Source: Vibrio cyclitrophicus (lineage in GTDB: Bacteria; Pseudomonadota; Gammaproteobacteria; Enterobacterales; Vibrionaceae). Taken from it: a stretch of DNA of 64,000 nucleotides. The stretch covers positions 248,001 to 312,000 of the forward strand of contig NZ_AP025480.1 of assembly GCF_024347435.1 (NCBI RefSeq), given 5' to 3'. The position numbers and the translations under genes were made by a program. How positions within the stretch are numbered: position 1 is the first letter of the stretch; each line of letters begins with the position of its first letter. The notes under the pieces are model-generated. The model did no database searches, was not told where the DNA came from, and saw only the letters and a list, made by a program, of their open reading frames with translations. Positions 61,702-64,000 of the stretch are shown one piece after another.

Positions 61702-62286
61702 ATGAAAATTGAAAAGAACGTAGTAGTTAGTGTTGCATATCAAGTGAAACTTGAAGATGGCGTAGTAGTTGACCAATCAACTGCAGAAGCTCCACTAGAT
61801 TACCTTCACGGTCACAACAACCTAATTACAGGTCTTGAAAAAGAGCTTGAAGGCAAAGTTGCTGGTGACAAGTTCTCTGCAACGGTTACTCCAGAAGACG
61901 CTTACGGTGAACACAACGACGACCTAGTTCAACGTGTTCCTGCTGACGTATTCCAAGGTGTTGAGCAAATCGAAGTTGGTATGCGTTTCTTAGCGGATAC
62001 TGACCAAGGTCCAATCCCAGTTGAAGTGACTGAAGTAGATGGCGACGAAGTTGTTGTTGACGGTAACCACATGCTAGCTGGCCAAACTCTAACGTTTGAC
62101 GTTGAAGTTGTAGCGGTTCGTGAAGCGACTGAAGAAGAAGTTCAACATGGTCACGTACACCAAGAAGGTGGCTGTGGTGATCACGACCATGATCACGAAG
62201 GTGGTTGTTGTGGTGGCGAAGGCCATGACCACGGTGAAGAGAAAAAAGAAGGCTGCTGCGGCGGCGGTAGCTGTGGTTCTCACTAA
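61702..62286 (+). CDS. slyD: SlyD, FKBP-type peptidyl-prolyl isomerase and nickel chaperone
   Basis: The 194-residue protein has an FKBP domain with an inserted chaperone flap, to about residue 150. The C-terminal tail (from about 150) is extremely rich in His, Cys, Gly, Asp and Glu, the known nickel/zinc-binding region that in E. coli helps hydrogenase maturation. TTGGAGCTC precedes the ATG. No other nickel-enzyme genes are in the window. Confidence 0.96.
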   Translation: MKIEKNVVVSVAYQVKLEDGVVVDQSTAEAPLDYLHGHNNLITGLEKELEGKVAGDKFSATVTPEDAYGEHNDDLVQRVPADVFQGVEQIEVGMRFLADTDQGPIPVEVTEVDGDEVVVDGNHMLAGQTLTFDVEVVAVREATEEEVQHGHVHQEGGCGDHDHDHEGGCCGGEGHDHGEEKKEGCCGGGSCGSH

Positions 62287-62317
62287 TACCGAATGAACGT
62301 TTTAGATTAAGAACGCT

Positions 62318-62345
62318 GAAAACCTCCCTTGTGGAGGTTTTTTCG
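62318..62345 (+). terminator. Terminator after slyD
   Basis: AAAACCTCC-CTTGT-GGAGGTTTT followed by more Ts. Confidence 0.92.
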
Positions 62346-62489
62346 TATTGGAGCCGAGGCTTGTTTGGATTAACTGTTTATCTAATAAGGTAACCATCCG
62401 AAAAAGTTTAGTTTCTACTATCAGACATCGGATCATGGATGTGGTATTGATAGAACAACATTATAAAAATACGTCAGTGGAGAATTCAC

Positions 62490-63455
62490 ATGTCACAGCC
62501 TTTTTCAATTGCCATTCATGGTGGTGCAGGAACCATCTTGCGAGAGCAAATGAGTGATGAATTAAAAACAGGCATCACAGAAGCTTTAAAAAAATCGGTG
62601 TTAGCTGGTTACCAGGTGCTGCAATCGGGCGGTGATGCTGTGGATGCTGTAGTTGCTTCGGTAAAAGTGATGGAAGACAGCCCACACTTTAATGCTGGTA
62701 AAGGCTCGGTGCTGACTCATGATGAGTTTGTTGAGATGGATGCTTCTGTTATGCATGGTAGTGAAATGGATGCCGGTGCGGTTGCGGGTGTTCGTCATAT
62801 CAAGAATCCCATTGAACTTGCACGTGATGTAATGCTGAAAAGCGATCATGTGTTGTTGATTGGTGAAGGCGCTGAGAAGTTCGCCTTTGAGCATGAGTAC
62901 ACCTTCACCGAGCAGGATTACTTCTTTACCGAGCGTCGTTATGACCAACTTCTATCAATGAAAGAGAAGGGCATTTTTGCTTTGTCTGAAGCGAAATATG
63001 ATGAACAGCAAGCCCATAAATATCCAGATGATAAGAAGTACGGCACGGTTGGCGCCGTGGCGTTAGATCAATCCGGGAACTTAGCTGCAGCAACCAGCAC
63101 TGGTGGTGTGACCAATAAGAAATACGGTCGTGTGGGAGACTCTCCAATTATAGGCGCAGGCACTATTGCTGAAAATGGCAACGTGGCTGTTTCAACAACA
63201 GGTATGGGCGAGTTCTTCCTACGTAAAATGGTCGCAAGTGATGTGGCAGCACGAATGCGTTATCTCAAAGAAGATGTACATACGGCTTGTGAAACTATCA
63301 TTCAAGGTGAGTTGAAGGCCATGGGTGGAGAAGGTGGCTTGATCGCTATTGATGGCCAAGGTGATATTCATTTTGGCATGAACAGTTCAGGGATGTATCG
63401 CGCGAGTGTTGATACTAACGGTTGTGTGGAAGTGAAAATTTATGCTGATGACTAA
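62490..63455 (+). CDS. iaaA: Isoaspartyl peptidase / L-asparaginase, Ntn-hydrolase type
   Basis: A 321-residue proenzyme that cuts itself before a threonine and then hydrolyses isoaspartyl dipeptides and asparagine. IAIHGGAGT at the start and KKYGTVGAVALD, where the Thr of GTVG becomes the N-terminal nucleophile, are the family hallmarks, as is TSTGGVTNKKYGRVGDSPIIGAG. GGAG precedes the ATG. Placement after slyD is not the E. coli one (iaaA sits elsewhere there). Confidence 0.93.
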   Translation: MSQPFSIAIHGGAGTILREQMSDELKTGITEALKKSVLAGYQVLQSGGDAVDAVVASVKVMEDSPHFNAGKGSVLTHDEFVEMDASVMHGSEMDAGAVAGVRHIKNPIELARDVMLKSDHVLLIGEGAEKFAFEHEYTFTEQDYFFTERRYDQLLSMKEKGIFALSEAKYDEQQAHKYPDDKKYGTVGAVALDQSGNLAAATSTGGVTNKKYGRVGDSPIIGAGTIAENGNVAVSTTGMGEFFLRKMVASDVAARMRYLKEDVHTACETIIQGELKAMGGEGGLIAIDGQGDIHFGMNSSGMYRASVDTNGCVEVKIYADD

Positions 63456-63506
63456 GCTTTTATTAGCTTAACTAGCTTTAGTTGAATTAGCGAAGATTAA
63501 ACGAAC

Positions 63507-63540
63507 AAAAGGGCGACAGATAAGCATCTGTCGCCCTTTT
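63507..63540. terminator. Terminator between iaaA and slyX
   Basis: AAAAGGGCGACAGAT-AAGC-ATCTGTCGCCCTTTT, a perfect 15-bp stem. It serves the converging iaaA and slyX genes; the 50-bp flanks show nothing else. Confidence 0.93.
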
Positions 63541-63636
63541 AGTTTTCTATGTCCCGTCCTGAAATGAGTTTACACATCGAGGGCGAGAGACTAGCGATAT
63601 GCGTCACTAGAATCTATTCGTCATTTTGAACTGCGC

Positions 63637-63864
63637 TTAATAGTGCGGAGGTGGCGTCTCTTCTGATGCGTCAGCTAAGTTGGAGCCGTCCATATTTTTT
63701 ACTTTACCCACCACGAACTTCATTTGATCTTGCATTCTCGTGATCAACATCTGTTGTTGGCTAAGCGCTTCATTGAGTTCTTCAATGGTTTGTTCTTGGA
63801 AAGCCAACTGACATTCTAGGTCATTCACACGGCTTTCTAGTTGTTCAATTCGCTTTTCTGTCAT
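63637..63864 (-). CDS. slyX: SlyX, small coiled-coil protein
   Basis: A 75-residue protein starting MTEKRIEQLESRVNDLECQL with a heptad-pattern coiled coil and ending in PPPHY, typical of SlyX. Function unknown. It starts 4 bp after the stop of the upstream partial gene, so the two are probably one operon. An in-frame ATG at 63879 lies within the upstream gene and is rejected. Confidence 0.9.
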   Translation of the reverse strand: MTEKRIEQLESRVNDLECQLAFQEQTIEELNEALSQQQMLITRMQDQMKFVVGKVKNMDGSNLADASEETPPPHY

Positions 63865-63868
63865 CGTT

Positions 63869-64000
63869 CTAATCCACATTCCAAGCTTGGGCGATGCCCG
63901 CAGAGGTGCCCGATATCACACGGTTCTTTTCATCAAAGGCTGCATCATACACTACCGCACGGGGAGGGCGAGCATCTTTTAGTGGCTCAGCATCGTGACG
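63869..64000 (-). CDS. C-terminal end of an unnamed protein, possibly WD40-like (cut by window edge)
   Basis: The minus strand from the window edge is open for 43 codons to a TAG at 63871-63869. The visible tail includes PPRAVVYDAAFDEKNRV, ISGTSAGIAQAWNVD and the stop. The last part resembles the end of a WD40 repeat (SG-x-AG-x-AQAWNVD), so a beta-propeller protein is possible. The short distance to slyX suggests one operon. Too little is visible to name it. Confidence 0.6.
   Translation of the reverse strand, partial: RHDAEPLKDARPPRAVVYDAAFDEKNRVISGTSAGIAQAWNVD

Overview
This window looks like core chromosome I of a marine Vibrio, probably near the Splendidus clade. That is inferred from gene content and remembered gene order, not from a search. 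Supporting genes are an aphA-type PadR regulator next to ppc, a fused argH-argA gene, a hybrid peroxiredoxin-glutaredoxin beside oxyR, pilMNOPQ followed by aroKB-damX-dam-rpe-gph-trpS, and crp beside an orphan phosphoribulokinase. Base composition is even. I see no prophage, insertion sequence, integron, tRNA, rRNA or CRISPR, and no clearly broken gene. Only the two edge genes are cut: hslU at the left and an unnamed gene at the right.

Layout: 1-6.1 kb, leftward, is priA, cytR, ftsN, hslV, hslU, with a heat-shock-type promoter before hslVU. 6.4-8.4 kb, rightward, is rpmE and a malic enzyme whose stop codon lies inside a 15-bp tandem repeat. 8.5-13.8 kb is a methionine block: metJ facing metBL, then metF, with MetJ boxes at both promoters. 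13.9-17.5 kb, leftward, is aphA and ppc. 17.7-24.4 kb is arginine biosynthesis: argE facing argC-B-G-H(A), with ArgR-like sites between. 24.6-29.2 kb holds a small membrane protein, a RidA protein, a palindromic repeat, a disulfide reductase with a cysteine-rich tail, the hybrid peroxiredoxin, and divergent oxyR. 29.3-43.7 kb is mrcA facing pilMNOPQ, then shikimate genes, damX, dam, rpe, gph and trpS. 44.1-46.7 kb is an exported nuclease with a GlyGly-CTERM tail. 46.9-52.7 kb is pabA, the arginine-catabolic astC-astA-astD genes and a DUF1338 gene. 52.9-58.7 kb, leftward, is yheS, a TIGR02444-type gene, yheT, yheU, prkB and crp. 58.9-64 kb is kefG-kefB, yheV, slyD and an isoaspartyl peptidase (rightward), then slyX and the edge gene (leftward).

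The functional modules are methionine synthesis under MetJ, arginine synthesis and breakdown (both probably under ArgR and sharing AstC/ArgD), peroxide defence around OxyR, and type IV pilus assembly joined to cell-wall and DNA-methylation genes.

No wholly new system is visible. The best leads are the reductase with its C-terminal Cys triad beside the OxyR/Prx-Grx pair, hairpins between astC and astA, the repeat over the malic-enzyme stop, a nested RNA-like structure between pilQ and aroK, a perfect palindrome upstream of aphA, and an imperfect 115-bp palindromic repeat after the RidA gene.
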